Positions 1 through 5,929 of a stretch of DNA of 5,929 nt are shown piece after piece. Origin of the DNA: an uncultured Planctomycetaceae bacterium (GTDB lineage Bacteria; Planctomycetota; Planctomycetia; Planctomycetales; Planctomycetaceae); the NCBI GenBank assembly GCA_903823545.1, contig CAIJTL010000567.1, forward strand, positions 1 to 5,929. Reading direction: 5' to 3'. How positions within the stretch are numbered: the stretch's first letter is position 1; the number at the start of each line of letters is the position of its first letter. The notes under the pieces were generated by a model that saw only the letters and a list, made by a program, of their open reading frames with translations, was not told where the DNA came from and did no database searches. The position numbers were made by a program, and so were the translations under genes.

Positions 1-33
1 GCGGTCGTTCGGAGTTACATGAAAGTCAGACAT
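1..33 (-). CDS. Possible start of a downstream gene, cut by window edge
   Basis: After the acetate kinase stop codon and a 27-base gap, an ATG at 33-31 opens a frame that stays open to the window edge and would encode MSDFHVTPNDR. A GAGG sequence lies 10 bases upstream of this ATG, the same spacing as the Shine-Dalgarno-like sequences before the phosphoketolase and NhaA starts. The only other nearby ATG in this stretch (20-18) is followed at once by a stop codon. Eleven residues are too few to assign a family, so no function is proposed. If real, it would be the next gene of the same run and probably co-transcribed with acetate kinase. It could also be a chance open stretch. Confidence 0.4.
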   Translation of the reverse strand, partial: MSDFHVTPNDR

Positions 34-60
34 CGGAAACTCGCCTCAGTCTCTTCGATT

Positions 61-1299
61 TCAAAAGTTGTCGCAGTCGCCGAAGTCGTGGGATGGCAGC
101 CTCAGAATGCGCGAGGTCTCACGAGCGACCATCAGGTCTTCTCGGCTTTCAATCACCAGAATCCGCGACACAGAATCCTGACTCGCGATGTCGGCATCGG
201 GTCTCACGCTCGAATTGCGGTCGTGGTCGAGACGCAGGCCGAGACATTCCAGACCCTCACAAATGGCGGCACGCACTCCGCTGGAGTTCTCACCCACTCC
301 GGCGGTGAAGACCAAGGCATCAACACTGCCCAGCGTGACCGCCAACGCTCCGATGCTGGAGCGAACTCTGTCGGCGAACATCTCCAGCGCTAGGCTGGCT
401 CGCGCGTGACCCGCCTGAGCGGCGGACTCAAGCTGACGAACATCCGAGGCGACGCCGGACACCCCCAATAATCCCGACTCGTGATTGAGGACGTGTTTCA
501 GAGTTTCTGCGGTCAATCCCCGCCGCTGTTGCACATCCAGCAGGATGCCGGGATCAAGCGAACCAGAGCGGGTGCCCATCATCAGTCCGTCGAGCGGCGT
601 GAAACCCATCGTGGTGGCGACCGCTTGACCGCCGGAGACTGCAGACGCCGAGCAACCATTGCCCAGATGACAAATCACCAAACGCAAATCTCGGAGCGGC
701 CGATCCAATATCTCCGCCGCACGCTGCGCACAGTAGGCGTGACTGATGCCGTGGAAGCCAAACCGTCGCACTCCCCAATCCGTGAACCATTCGTAAGGCA
801 ACGGATAGACAAACGCCTTCGGCGGCAACGAGCTGAAAAATGCGGTGTCGAATACGGCCACCTGCGGAACGCCAGGCAGTGCGGCTTCCGCAGCAGCGAT
901 GGCCGCCAGCGCGGGGGGATTGTGGAGCGGAGCCAGCGCGGCCAATTCCGCAATCGCCGTTCGGACTCGTTCGTCAATGAGCACACTTTTTATAAACAAA
1001 GTTCCACCGTGGACAACGCGATGTCCGACCGCGATGATCTGCGATGCTGGGGCGGCATTCAGTGGCGAGGTCTCAACCATTGCTCGTAAGGCGACATCGA
1101 CCGCCTCACCATGAGTGCGAACCGCGACGGGTTGTTTGAACTCAGCGAGAGAGGAACCCGTCAGGCGCAGTTCCGCATGGCCGGTCTCTCCCGCCCAATC
1201 GATGATTCCACGACACAGGCTGTCGCCGGAATCGGCCGCGAAGAGACCGAACTTCAGGCTACTCGAACCGCTATTGATAATCAGAATACTGGCTGACAT
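61..1299 (-). CDS. ackA: Acetate kinase
   Basis: This enzyme reversibly transfers phosphate between acetyl-phosphate and ADP, giving acetate and ATP in the cytoplasm. The 412-residue product is a full-length member of the ASKHA-fold acetate kinase family (usually about 400 residues). Visible family motifs are the N-terminal phosphate-binding NSGSSSLK (9-16), GHRVVHGG with the substrate-binding Arg94, LAPLHNP (122-128), FDTAF with catalytic-site Asp151, RFGFHGISH with His183, HLGNG with His211, MGTRSGSLDP with the catalytic Arg244, GVGEN (335-339), and Glu387 in REDLMVARET, the expected Mg2+ ligand. Phe155 replaces the His usually found in FDTAFH, which is not one of the core catalytic residues. 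The ATG at 1299 is preceded by AGAGG with a 5-base spacer, and the product begins exactly where family members do. It follows phosphoketolase and nhaA on the same strand, so acetyl-phosphate made by phosphoketolase is its likely substrate. Confidence 0.97.
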   Translation of the reverse strand: MSASILIINSGSSSLKFGLFAADSGDSLCRGIIDWAGETGHAELRLTGSSLAEFKQPVAVRTHGEAVDVALRAMVETSPLNAAPASQIIAVGHRVVHGGTLFIKSVLIDERVRTAIAELAALAPLHNPPALAAIAAAEAALPGVPQVAVFDTAFFSSLPPKAFVYPLPYEWFTDWGVRRFGFHGISHAYCAQRAAEILDRPLRDLRLVICHLGNGCSASAVSGGQAVATTMGFTPLDGLMMGTRSGSLDPGILLDVQQRRGLTAETLKHVLNHESGLLGVSGVASDVRQLESAAQAGHARASLALEMFADRVRSSIGALAVTLGSVDALVFTAGVGENSSGVRAAICEGLECLGLRLDHDRNSSVRPDADIASQDSVSRILVIESREDLMVARETSRILRLPSHDFGDCDNF

Positions 1300-1305
1300 C
1301 TCTAC

Positions 1306-1317
1306 CTCTGGCCAGAG
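1306..1317. repeat. 12-base palindrome touching the ackA ribosome binding site
   Basis: CTCTGGCCAGAG is a perfect 12-base palindrome. On the minus strand its right end provides the AGAGG that serves as the acetate kinase Shine-Dalgarno-like sequence, five bases before the ATG. As RNA it could form only a short four-pair hairpin with a GGCC loop, so strong sequestration of the ribosome site is doubtful. On the plus strand it is followed by five T residues, but with such a short stem I do not call it a terminator. It could be a protein-binding site or chance. Confidence 0.3.
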
Positions 1318-1413
1318 TTTTTGTGGCTGTGGGCAATCGCCTTCACTGGTAATGCTTGTGTGTTCATAAGAATGCGTGCCGCCGTGTGGGGGCGTGCCGT
1401 GATCCCAGCCCAG

Positions 1414-2823
1414 TTAATTCTCGGGTTGCCGTTCCTGCCGAGTTGGAGCGTCCAGAGCAACCGCTGCCTGACGCCTTCTCGGCAGAAACAAGAGCAGCAA
1501 CACGCAACCCGTGCCGGCACTGAGGGCCGAACCGATCAGGGTGCCGATTTTTCCGGCGTCGAGCAGGTTCCTTTCCAAAGCCAGTCCGGCGATGAAAATC
1601 GACATCGTGAAGCCTATTCCCGCCAAGCAGCCGGAGCCGAGCATGATTTTCCAGTTCACTCCGGACGGCAGGCGCGCCAGGCCGAGTTTCACGGCAACCC
1701 AACTGAAGAGAAGGATGCCGATTGGTTTACCCAGCACCAAGCCCGCAGCGACGGCGAGAGCCACCGGGCTTTGGAGGCTGGCAATCTCAACCCCCACGCC
1801 CGCGTTCGCGAGCGCGAAGAGAGGGATGATCAGAAACGCAACCCAGGGTTGCAGTCCGATTTCGAGACGTTCCAGCGGCGAGATCCCTTCACGAGCGCTC
1901 GTTGCCAAGAGGCCGAGTGCCTGATGGCGATGCTTGCCTGATTCATCGCTGAAACTGCTGAGCAGATGCAACCGCTGGAGCACGTCAGTCAAGATATCCG
2001 TGAGTCTACGATCCCCCACCCAGGCACTGGCCGGCGTGAGTAATCCAAGAAGCACTCCGGCGATCGTTGGATGGACTCCCGATTTCAAGAAGGCCAGCCA
2101 AATCCCTGCCCCGACCACGACATAGACGACCATCCGACGGACTCCGATGCCGTTGAAGAAGTAAGTCAGACCGATGCCGGCGGCAGCGAACCCCAGCGCT
2201 GGAAAGGAGATGTCCGTGGAGTAGAAGAAGGCAATGACCAGCACGGCACCGATGTCGTCCGCTATCGCTAGAGTCAACAGCATGATTTTCAGGCCGAATG
2301 GAACCCGTGAACCGAGCATAGCGAGGAAACCCACGACGAAGGCGATATCGGTGGCAACGGGGATTCCCCAACCCGCCTGTCCGTCTTGACCGCTCAGAAA
2401 CAAAAGATAAATCACCGCTGGAAAGATCATGCCGCCGAGTGCCGCCGCGATGGGCAGAGCCGCCTTGCGCCGGTCCCGAAGTTCACCGGCGACGAGTTCG
2501 TGCTTGATTTCCAGGCCGACTACGAAGAAGAAGACGGTCATCAAGCCATCGTTAATCAGATGCAACAGGGTTCCATGCTTGGCGTCGATCAAGGGCCAGC
2601 CGCCGATGGTGAAGCTGATCTTGGTCTCCCAGACTTGGGCATAGACTGCCGACCAAGGGGAGTTCGCCAGCACCAGGGCGGCCACCGTGCAGACCAAAAG
2701 GATAAGGCCGCCGGCGGACTCAATCTGCATGAACCGGACAAAGGGCCGAGTCCAGCGACCGACCGGCGTTTCCGGTAAGACGTTGGGTAGAGCCGACGGT
2801 CGCTGCGGGTCGTGAGTCTTCAT
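1414..2823 (-). CDS. nhaA: NhaA-type Na+/H+ antiporter, long form
   Basis: An inner-membrane antiporter that exchanges cytoplasmic Na+ (or Li+) for external protons, used for sodium and alkaline-pH homeostasis. The 469-residue product shows about twelve hydrophobic segments between residues 37 and 447. The key residues can be placed by motif: Asp159 in ATDIAF and the ion-binding pair Asp189-Asp190 in IADDIGAVLVIAFF (E. coli Asp133, Asp163, Asp164), Lys366 in LGKPIGI (E. coli Lys300), and His251 in SGVHPTIAG at the E. coli His225 pH-sensor position. GLEIKHEL (103-110) matches the conserved segment after TM2. E. coli NhaA has 388 residues; the extra length lies mostly in a charged loop at about 265-315, before PLERLEIGLQPWVAF, plus short hydrophilic tails. 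The start is supported by AAGGA 10 bases upstream and by an N-terminal extension before the conserved IESAGG. It lies 69 bases after phosphoketolase and 114 before ackA on the same strand. Transport function is highly likely; its metabolic role is inferred. Confidence 0.96.
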   Translation of the reverse strand: MKTHDPQRPSALPNVLPETPVGRWTRPFVRFMQIESAGGLILLVCTVAALVLANSPWSAVYAQVWETKISFTIGGWPLIDAKHGTLLHLINDGLMTVFFFVVGLEIKHELVAGELRDRRKAALPIAAALGGMIFPAVIYLLFLSGQDGQAGWGIPVATDIAFVVGFLAMLGSRVPFGLKIMLLTLAIADDIGAVLVIAFFYSTDISFPALGFAAAGIGLTYFFNGIGVRRMVVYVVVGAGIWLAFLKSGVHPTIAGVLLGLLTPASAWVGDRRLTDILTDVLQRLHLLSSFSDESGKHRHQALGLLATSAREGISPLERLEIGLQPWVAFLIIPLFALANAGVGVEIASLQSPVALAVAAGLVLGKPIGILLFSWVAVKLGLARLPSGVNWKIMLGSGCLAGIGFTMSIFIAGLALERNLLDAGKIGTLIGSALSAGTGCVLLLLFLPRRRQAAVALDAPTRQERQPEN

Positions 2824-2850
2824 CGTCTGTCATTCCTTGAGTCGCGGTCC

Positions 2851-2870
2851 GCCGCATCGTTCACTGCGGC
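2851..2870 (-). other. Small hairpin between phosphoketolase and nhaA
   Basis: The 69-base gap between the phosphoketolase stop and the nhaA start contains GCCGCA and TGCGGC separated by eight bases, a six-pair GC-rich stem. There is no run of T after it on either strand, so it is not a standard intrinsic terminator. It could protect mRNA ends, weakly attenuate read-through into nhaA, or have no function. Confidence 0.35.
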
Positions 2871-2892
2871 ACATGATCGGTTTCTTAGTTAG

Positions 2893-5250
2893 TTAGTTCC
2901 CCCATTTCCAGTTGCGAATCTCCGGCATGTCTTCGCCATGCTCGGTGATGTACTGCTTGTGTTCGATCAGCTTGTCGCGGATCGCTTGCTTGGCGTAGGC
3001 GGCGTGTGCTCCCAAGCTCGGCACGCGGTCGATCACGTCGGCGGCGAGATGGAAGCGGTCGAGATCGTTCAGCACGACCATGTCGAACGGAGTGGTCGTC
3101 GTCCCTTCTTCTTTGTAGCCCCGGACGTGCAAATTCTCGTGATTGGTCCGCCGGTAGGTGAGTCGATGGATCAGCCAGGGATAGCCGTGAAACGCAAAGA
3201 TGATCGGTTTGTTGGTTGTGAAGAGCGTGTCGAAGTCGCGATCACTCAGGCCATGCGGGTGCTCCCGAGGCGGTTGCAGCTTCATCAGGTTCACGACGTT
3301 GATGACGCGCACCTTCAGGTCGGGAAAGAACCCACGCAGCAGTTCCACGGCGGCGAGCGTCTCCAGCGTCGGCACGTCACCGCAACAGGCCATGACCACG
3401 TCGGGCTCGCCTCCTTTGTCGTTGCTGGCCCACTCCCAGATGCCGATCCCGGCAGTGCTGTGTTTGATCGCTTGGTCCATGTTCAGCCACTGCGGAGCCG
3501 GTTGTTTGCCCGCCACGATGACGTTGACGTAGTCACGACTGCGCAGGCAGTGATCGGTCACGCATAGCAGCGTGTTGGCATCGGGCGGCAGGTAGACGCG
3601 AATGATCTCGGCCTTCTTGTTGACGACGTGGTCAATGAAGCCGGGGTCTTGGTGACTGAATCCGTTGTGGTCCTGCCGCCAGACGTGCGACGTCAGCAAA
3701 TAGTTGAGCGACGCGATCGGCCGCCGCCACGGAATTTGCCGCGTGACCTTCAGCCACTTCGCATGCTGGTTGAACATCGAATCGATGATGTGGATGAAGG
3801 CTTCATAGCAGGAGAAGAAGCCATGCCGGCCGGTCAGCAGATAGCCTTCGAGCCAGCCTTGGCATTGATGCTCGCTGAGCATCTCCATGACGCGGCCGTC
3901 GGGCGCGACGTGATCATCACTGGGGAGAATGTCCGCCGTGGAGGCTCGGTCGGTGACTTCAAAGACGGCGTTCCAACGATTGGAGGCGGTCTCATCGGGG
4001 CTGAAGACGCGGAAGTTCTTTGCGTCGGCATTGAGCTTGAGCACATCGCGAATGAACTGGCCTTGCAGGCGAGTGGACTCCGCGTCGATCGCTCCGGGGT
4101 GAGCCACATCGATGGCATAGTCGCGGAAATCCGGCAGACGCAGATCTTGAAGCAACACGCCGCCGTTCGCGTGCGGATTGGCTCCCATGCGTCGTGTCCC
4201 GCGCGGAGCCAGTTCCGCCAGTTCGGCGTTCAGTTTGCCAACTGCGTCGAACAGTTCTTCCGGGCGATAACTTCTCATCCAATCTTCGAGGATGCGAAGG
4301 TGATCCGGGTGCGACATCTCACCCATCGGAACTTGATGCGACCGTGAAGTTCCGGTGACCTGCTTGCCATCCACATTCTGCGGACCGGTCCAACCTTTGG
4401 GCGTTCGCAAGACGATCATCGGCCAGCGCGGACGCTCGGTGAATCCATTGCTTCTCGCGTCAGCTTGAATCTGTTGGATCTCGGCAAACACCTTGTCGAG
4501 CGTTTCAGCCATGAGCTGGTGCATGGCCTGCGGGTCATCGCCCTCGACGAAATACGGCCTGTATCCGTAACCGCAGAAGAGTTGCTCCAGTTCTTCGTGG
4601 CTGATGCGTGCGAGCACTGTCGGGCCAGCGATCTTGTAGCCGTTCAAGTGCAGGATCGGCAGCACCGCACCGTCATGCACGGGATTGAGAAACTTGTTCG
4701 AGTGCCAACTGGTCGCGAGCGGACCGGTCTCGGCCTCACCGTCACCGACGACGCAAGCGACGATCAGATCGGGGTTGTCGAACGCCGCTCCGAAGGCGTG
4801 CGACAGGGCATATCCGAGTTCGCCCCCTTCGTGAATCGATCCAGGCGTTTCCGGCGCGACATGACTGGGGATGCCGCCGGGAAACGAGAACTGCTTAAAC
4901 AGCCGCTGCATCCCAGATTCGTCCTGCGTGATGTGGTGATAAGTCTCCGAGTAGCTCCCTTCGAGATATGTGTTCGCCACAAGCCCCGGTCCGCCGTGAC
5001 CGGGACCGGTGACGTAGAGCATGTTGAGGTCACGCTCCTGAATGATTCGATTCAGGTGCACATAGACGAAATTCAATCCCGGCGTCGTTCCCCAGTGACC
5101 GAGAAGACGAGGCTTCACATGCTGCAACTTGAGCGGCTCCCGCAGCAAAGGATTGTCGAGCAGATAAATTTGCCCGACCGACAGATAGTTTGCGGCTCGC
5201 CAATAGGCATCCATTCTTCGCAGCAATTCGGCGGAGAGAGTGGCAGTCAT
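2893..5250 (-). CDS. xfp: Phosphoketolase (xylulose-5-phosphate / fructose-6-phosphate)
   Basis: A thiamine diphosphate-dependent cytoplasmic enzyme that cleaves xylulose-5-phosphate or fructose-6-phosphate with inorganic phosphate, giving acetyl-phosphate and glyceraldehyde-3-phosphate or erythrose-4-phosphate. The 785-residue product has the normal family length. Motifs seen in order: GHWGTTPG (His52), TGPGHGGPG (His85), [23 protein letters not shown] (key part 125-147, His130), the diphosphate-binding GDGEAETGP (169-177), HQVP (His305), [13 protein letters not shown] with the catalytic-cofactor Glu460, and [13 protein letters not shown] with His528 and His533. By motif these match Bifidobacterium His64, His97, His142, His320, Glu479, His548 and His553, so the active site looks intact. 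I chose ATG 5250 because AGGAAGGA lies 10 bases upstream and the product then begins at the usual point; a TTG at 5337 would add 29 residues encoded partly by an intergenic repeat. Whether it prefers one substrate cannot be read from the sequence. Confidence 0.97.
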   Translation of the reverse strand: MTATLSAELLRRMDAYWRAANYLSVGQIYLLDNPLLREPLKLQHVKPRLLGHWGTTPGLNFVYVHLNRIIQERDLNMLYVTGPGHGGPGLVANTYLEGSYSETYHHITQDESGMQRLFKQFSFPGGIPSHVAPETPGSIHEGGELGYALSHAFGAAFDNPDLIVACVVGDGEAETGPLATSWHSNKFLNPVHDGAVLPILHLNGYKIAGPTVLARISHEELEQLFCGYGYRPYFVEGDDPQAMHQLMAETLDKVFAEIQQIQADARSNGFTERPRWPMIVLRTPKGWTGPQNVDGKQVTGTSRSHQVPMGEMSHPDHLRILEDWMRSYRPEELFDAVGKLNAELAELAPRGTRRMGANPHANGGVLLQDLRLPDFRDYAIDVAHPGAIDAESTRLQGQFIRDVLKLNADAKNFRVFSPDETASNRWNAVFEVTDRASTADILPSDDHVAPDGRVMEMLSEHQCQGWLEGYLLTGRHGFFSCYEAFIHIIDSMFNQHAKWLKVTRQIPWRRPIASLNYLLTSHVWRQDHNGFSHQDPGFIDHVVNKKAEIIRVYLPPDANTLLCVTDHCLRSRDYVNVIVAGKQPAPQWLNMDQAIKHSTAGIGIWEWASNDKGGEPDVVMACCGDVPTLETLAAVELLRGFFPDLKVRVINVVNLMKLQPPREHPHGLSDRDFDTLFTTNKPIIFAFHGYPWLIHRLTYRRTNHENLHVRGYKEEGTTTTPFDMVVLNDLDRFHLAADVIDRVPSLGAHAAYAKQAIRDKLIEHKQYITEHGEDMPEIRNWKWGN

Positions 5251-5258
5251 GAAATCGA

Positions 5259-5269
5259 AGTCCTTCCTG
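5259..5269 (-). promoter_or_regulatory. Ribosome binding site deciding the phosphoketolase start
   Basis: On the minus strand a purine-rich AGGAAGGA lies 10 bases before the ATG at 5250. It is the only strong Shine-Dalgarno-like sequence in this gap, and it rules in the internal ATG over the longer frame that begins at a TTG inside the neighbouring repeat. Confidence 0.65.
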
Positions 5270-5319
5270 ACGAATACGAGTGGTGCCGGCAGTGCTGCGT
5301 CACGACTTAATCTTCGGGT

Positions 5320-5396
5320 CGTAGCCACGCTCGCCAAGAGCGTGGGCGAACTACGTTTGAGCCTAAATTCCCCACGGTCTGGCGACCGTGGCTACG
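5320..5396. repeat. BIME/MITE-like paired palindromic element
   Basis: Two head-to-head palindromic units surround a 24-base spacer (5347-5370). Unit 1 has stem CCACGCTC/GAGCGTGG with loop GCCAA (5325-5345). Unit 2 has stem CCACGGTC/GACCGTGG with loop TGGC (5372-5391). Each stem is eight perfect pairs. The outer ends, CGTAGCCACG (5320-5329) and CGTGGCTACG (5387-5396), are an exact 10-base inverted repeat. The arms 5320-5346 and 5371-5396 also pair with each other over 24 positions, with two mismatches and one bulge. The mismatches are C5330/C5386 and G5340/G5377, and each is a correct C-G or G-C pair within its own unit. This resembles REP/BIME or small MITE elements; no transposase is present and no clear target duplication was seen. 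It occupies most of the gap between the phosphorylase and phosphoketolase genes and might also stabilise or partly terminate mRNA. Confidence 0.75.
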
Positions 5397-5929
5397 CAAA
5401 GTACGCCTTCAACACATATTCCTGCATCATGCGTTGCGTGTTGAAGAATGATCCGTTGAGCGCGATGGCGTGACGCATCACGTCAATGAAGCGATCACGC
5501 TCCCGATAGAAGGCGGGGATGATGGCCTGTTCCAATTTGTCATAGAGGGCCGTCGCGTCTTGGGCGCGATCCGTGTGTCCGTTGCGATCCCGGCCGTTGT
5601 TACCGATCGACCAGCCGGTGACTCCTTCGATGCAGCCTTCGATCCACCAGCCATCGAGAATGCTCAGCGACGGAACGCCATTCACGGCGGCCTTCATGCC
5701 ACTGGTGCCGGAGGCTTCCAACGGCGGCTCGGGAGTATTCAGCCAGACATCGACACCCGCCGTGACCAGTTGCCCCAGCGCCATGTCGTAGTTTTCGAGA
5801 TACACCACTCGCACGTCGGGCCGCACCTGCTGTAGGAGTTGATGCAGTCGCTGGATCAGCAACTTGCCCTCGTGGTCGCGGGGATGTGCCTTGCCGGCAT
5901 ACACGACCTGGATCGCACCGCTATTCCTA
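5392..5929 (-). CDS. Alpha-glucan (glycogen-type) phosphorylase, C-terminal part
   Basis: A pyridoxal-phosphate enzyme that removes glucose-1-phosphate from alpha-1,4-glucan using inorganic phosphate. Only the last 178 residues are in the window; the frame is open to the edge, starting [18 protein letters not shown], so the gene continues beyond 5929. The segment [18 protein letters not shown] (41-58 of the fragment) is followed by [18 protein letters not shown], in which Lys79 (codon at 5694-5692) is the expected PLP Schiff-base lysine, then [11 protein letters not shown] and GWSIG. The wording of these motifs fits the shorter alpha-glucan phosphorylase type rather than the classical E. coli GlgP/MalP type, so I leave the symbol empty. 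The end, [13 protein letters not shown], lies close to the usual C-terminus. The TAG stop sits inside the adjoining inverted repeat. It is followed by phosphoketolase after 141 bases on the same strand, which suggests storage-glucan breakdown feeding the phosphoketolase route. Confidence 0.93.
   Translation of the reverse strand, partial: RNSGAIQVVYAGKAHPRDHEGKLLIQRLHQLLQQVRPDVRVVYLENYDMALGQLVTAGVDVWLNTPEPPLEASGTSGMKAAVNGVPSLSILDGWWIEGCIEGVTGWSIGNNGRDRNGHTDRAQDATALYDKLEQAIIPAFYRERDRFIDVMRHAIALNGSFFNTQRMMQEYVLKAYFA

Noticed and set aside
1300..1413. A separate promoter or intrinsic terminator between nhaA and ackA
   Set aside because: No convincing -35/-10 pair and no GC-rich stem followed by a T run was found on the minus strand. 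The short palindrome followed by five T on the plus strand has too short a stem.
2720..2833. A 37-codon frame starting at ATG 2833 and overlapping the start of nhaA
   Set aside because: The AGGA sequence directly abuts this ATG with no spacer, the translation looks like an out-of-frame shadow, and the frame covers the nhaA N-terminus. A leader peptide cannot be excluded but is not supported.
4465..5310. Long plus-strand open frame (281 codons) opposite phosphoketolase
   Set aside because: It lies antisense to a gene with intact family motifs throughout, its translation resembles no family I recognise, and long antisense frames are expected in GC-rich coding DNA. The same applies to plus-strand frames at 3628-4347, 2938-3567, 481-1089 and 1321-1941.
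5251..5337. A longer phosphoketolase starting at TTG 5337
   Set aside because: The added 29 residues are not family-like, are partly encoded by the inverted repeat, and the ATG at 5250 has a strong Shine-Dalgarno-like sequence.
5320..5396. The double hairpin as a normal intrinsic terminator of the phosphorylase gene
   Set aside because: No T run follows either stem on the minus strand, and the paired, inverted layout with the stop codon inside fits a repeat element better. A partial effect on transcription remains possible.
1..5929. tRNA, rRNA, CRISPR array, insertion sequence or riboswitch
   Set aside because: Nearly all of the window is taken by intact protein genes, the gaps are at most 141 bases, and none shows the spaced direct repeats, cloverleaf or conserved aptamer expected of these features.

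Overview
The window carries four tightly spaced genes, all on the minus strand, plus what looks like the first codons of a fifth. Read in the direction of transcription (right to left) they are: the C-terminal part of an alpha-glucan (glycogen-type) phosphorylase, cut by the window edge (5929-5392); a complete phosphoketolase (5250-2893); a complete NhaA-type Na+/H+ antiporter (2823-1414); a complete acetate kinase (1299-61); and a probable start codon with 11 codons of a following gene (33-1). The gaps are about 141, 69, 114 and 27 bases, so co-transcription is plausible. No RNA gene, CRISPR array, transposase or stretch of more than 300 bases without a gene was seen.

The three enzymes form a coherent carbon and energy route. 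The phosphorylase releases glucose-1-phosphate from storage glucan. After isomerisation to fructose-6-phosphate, or conversion to xylulose-5-phosphate, the phosphoketolase makes acetyl-phosphate with inorganic phosphate. Acetate kinase then turns acetyl-phosphate and ADP into acetate and ATP. No phosphotransacetylase is seen in the window and none is needed, because phosphoketolase makes acetyl-phosphate directly. NhaA lies between the last two enzymes and is the unexpected member. It may handle pH or sodium balance during acetate-producing metabolism, but that is inference from position only.

The most unusual non-coding structure is a 77-base inverted repeat at 5320-5396, between the phosphorylase and phosphoketolase genes. 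It consists of two head-to-head palindromic units. Each forms a perfect 8-bp hairpin, and the two differ by a compensated base pair. The outer edge of one unit supplies the stop codon of the phosphorylase gene. It resembles a REP/BIME or small MITE-like element.

Organism: GC-rich DNA, compact one-strand gene order, purine-rich Shine-Dalgarno-like sequences about 5-10 bases before the starts, a long-form NhaA and a short-type alpha-glucan phosphorylase indicate a bacterium. I lean towards Planctomycetota or a related group, but this is an impression from gene types and the intergenic repeat style, not something the window proves.
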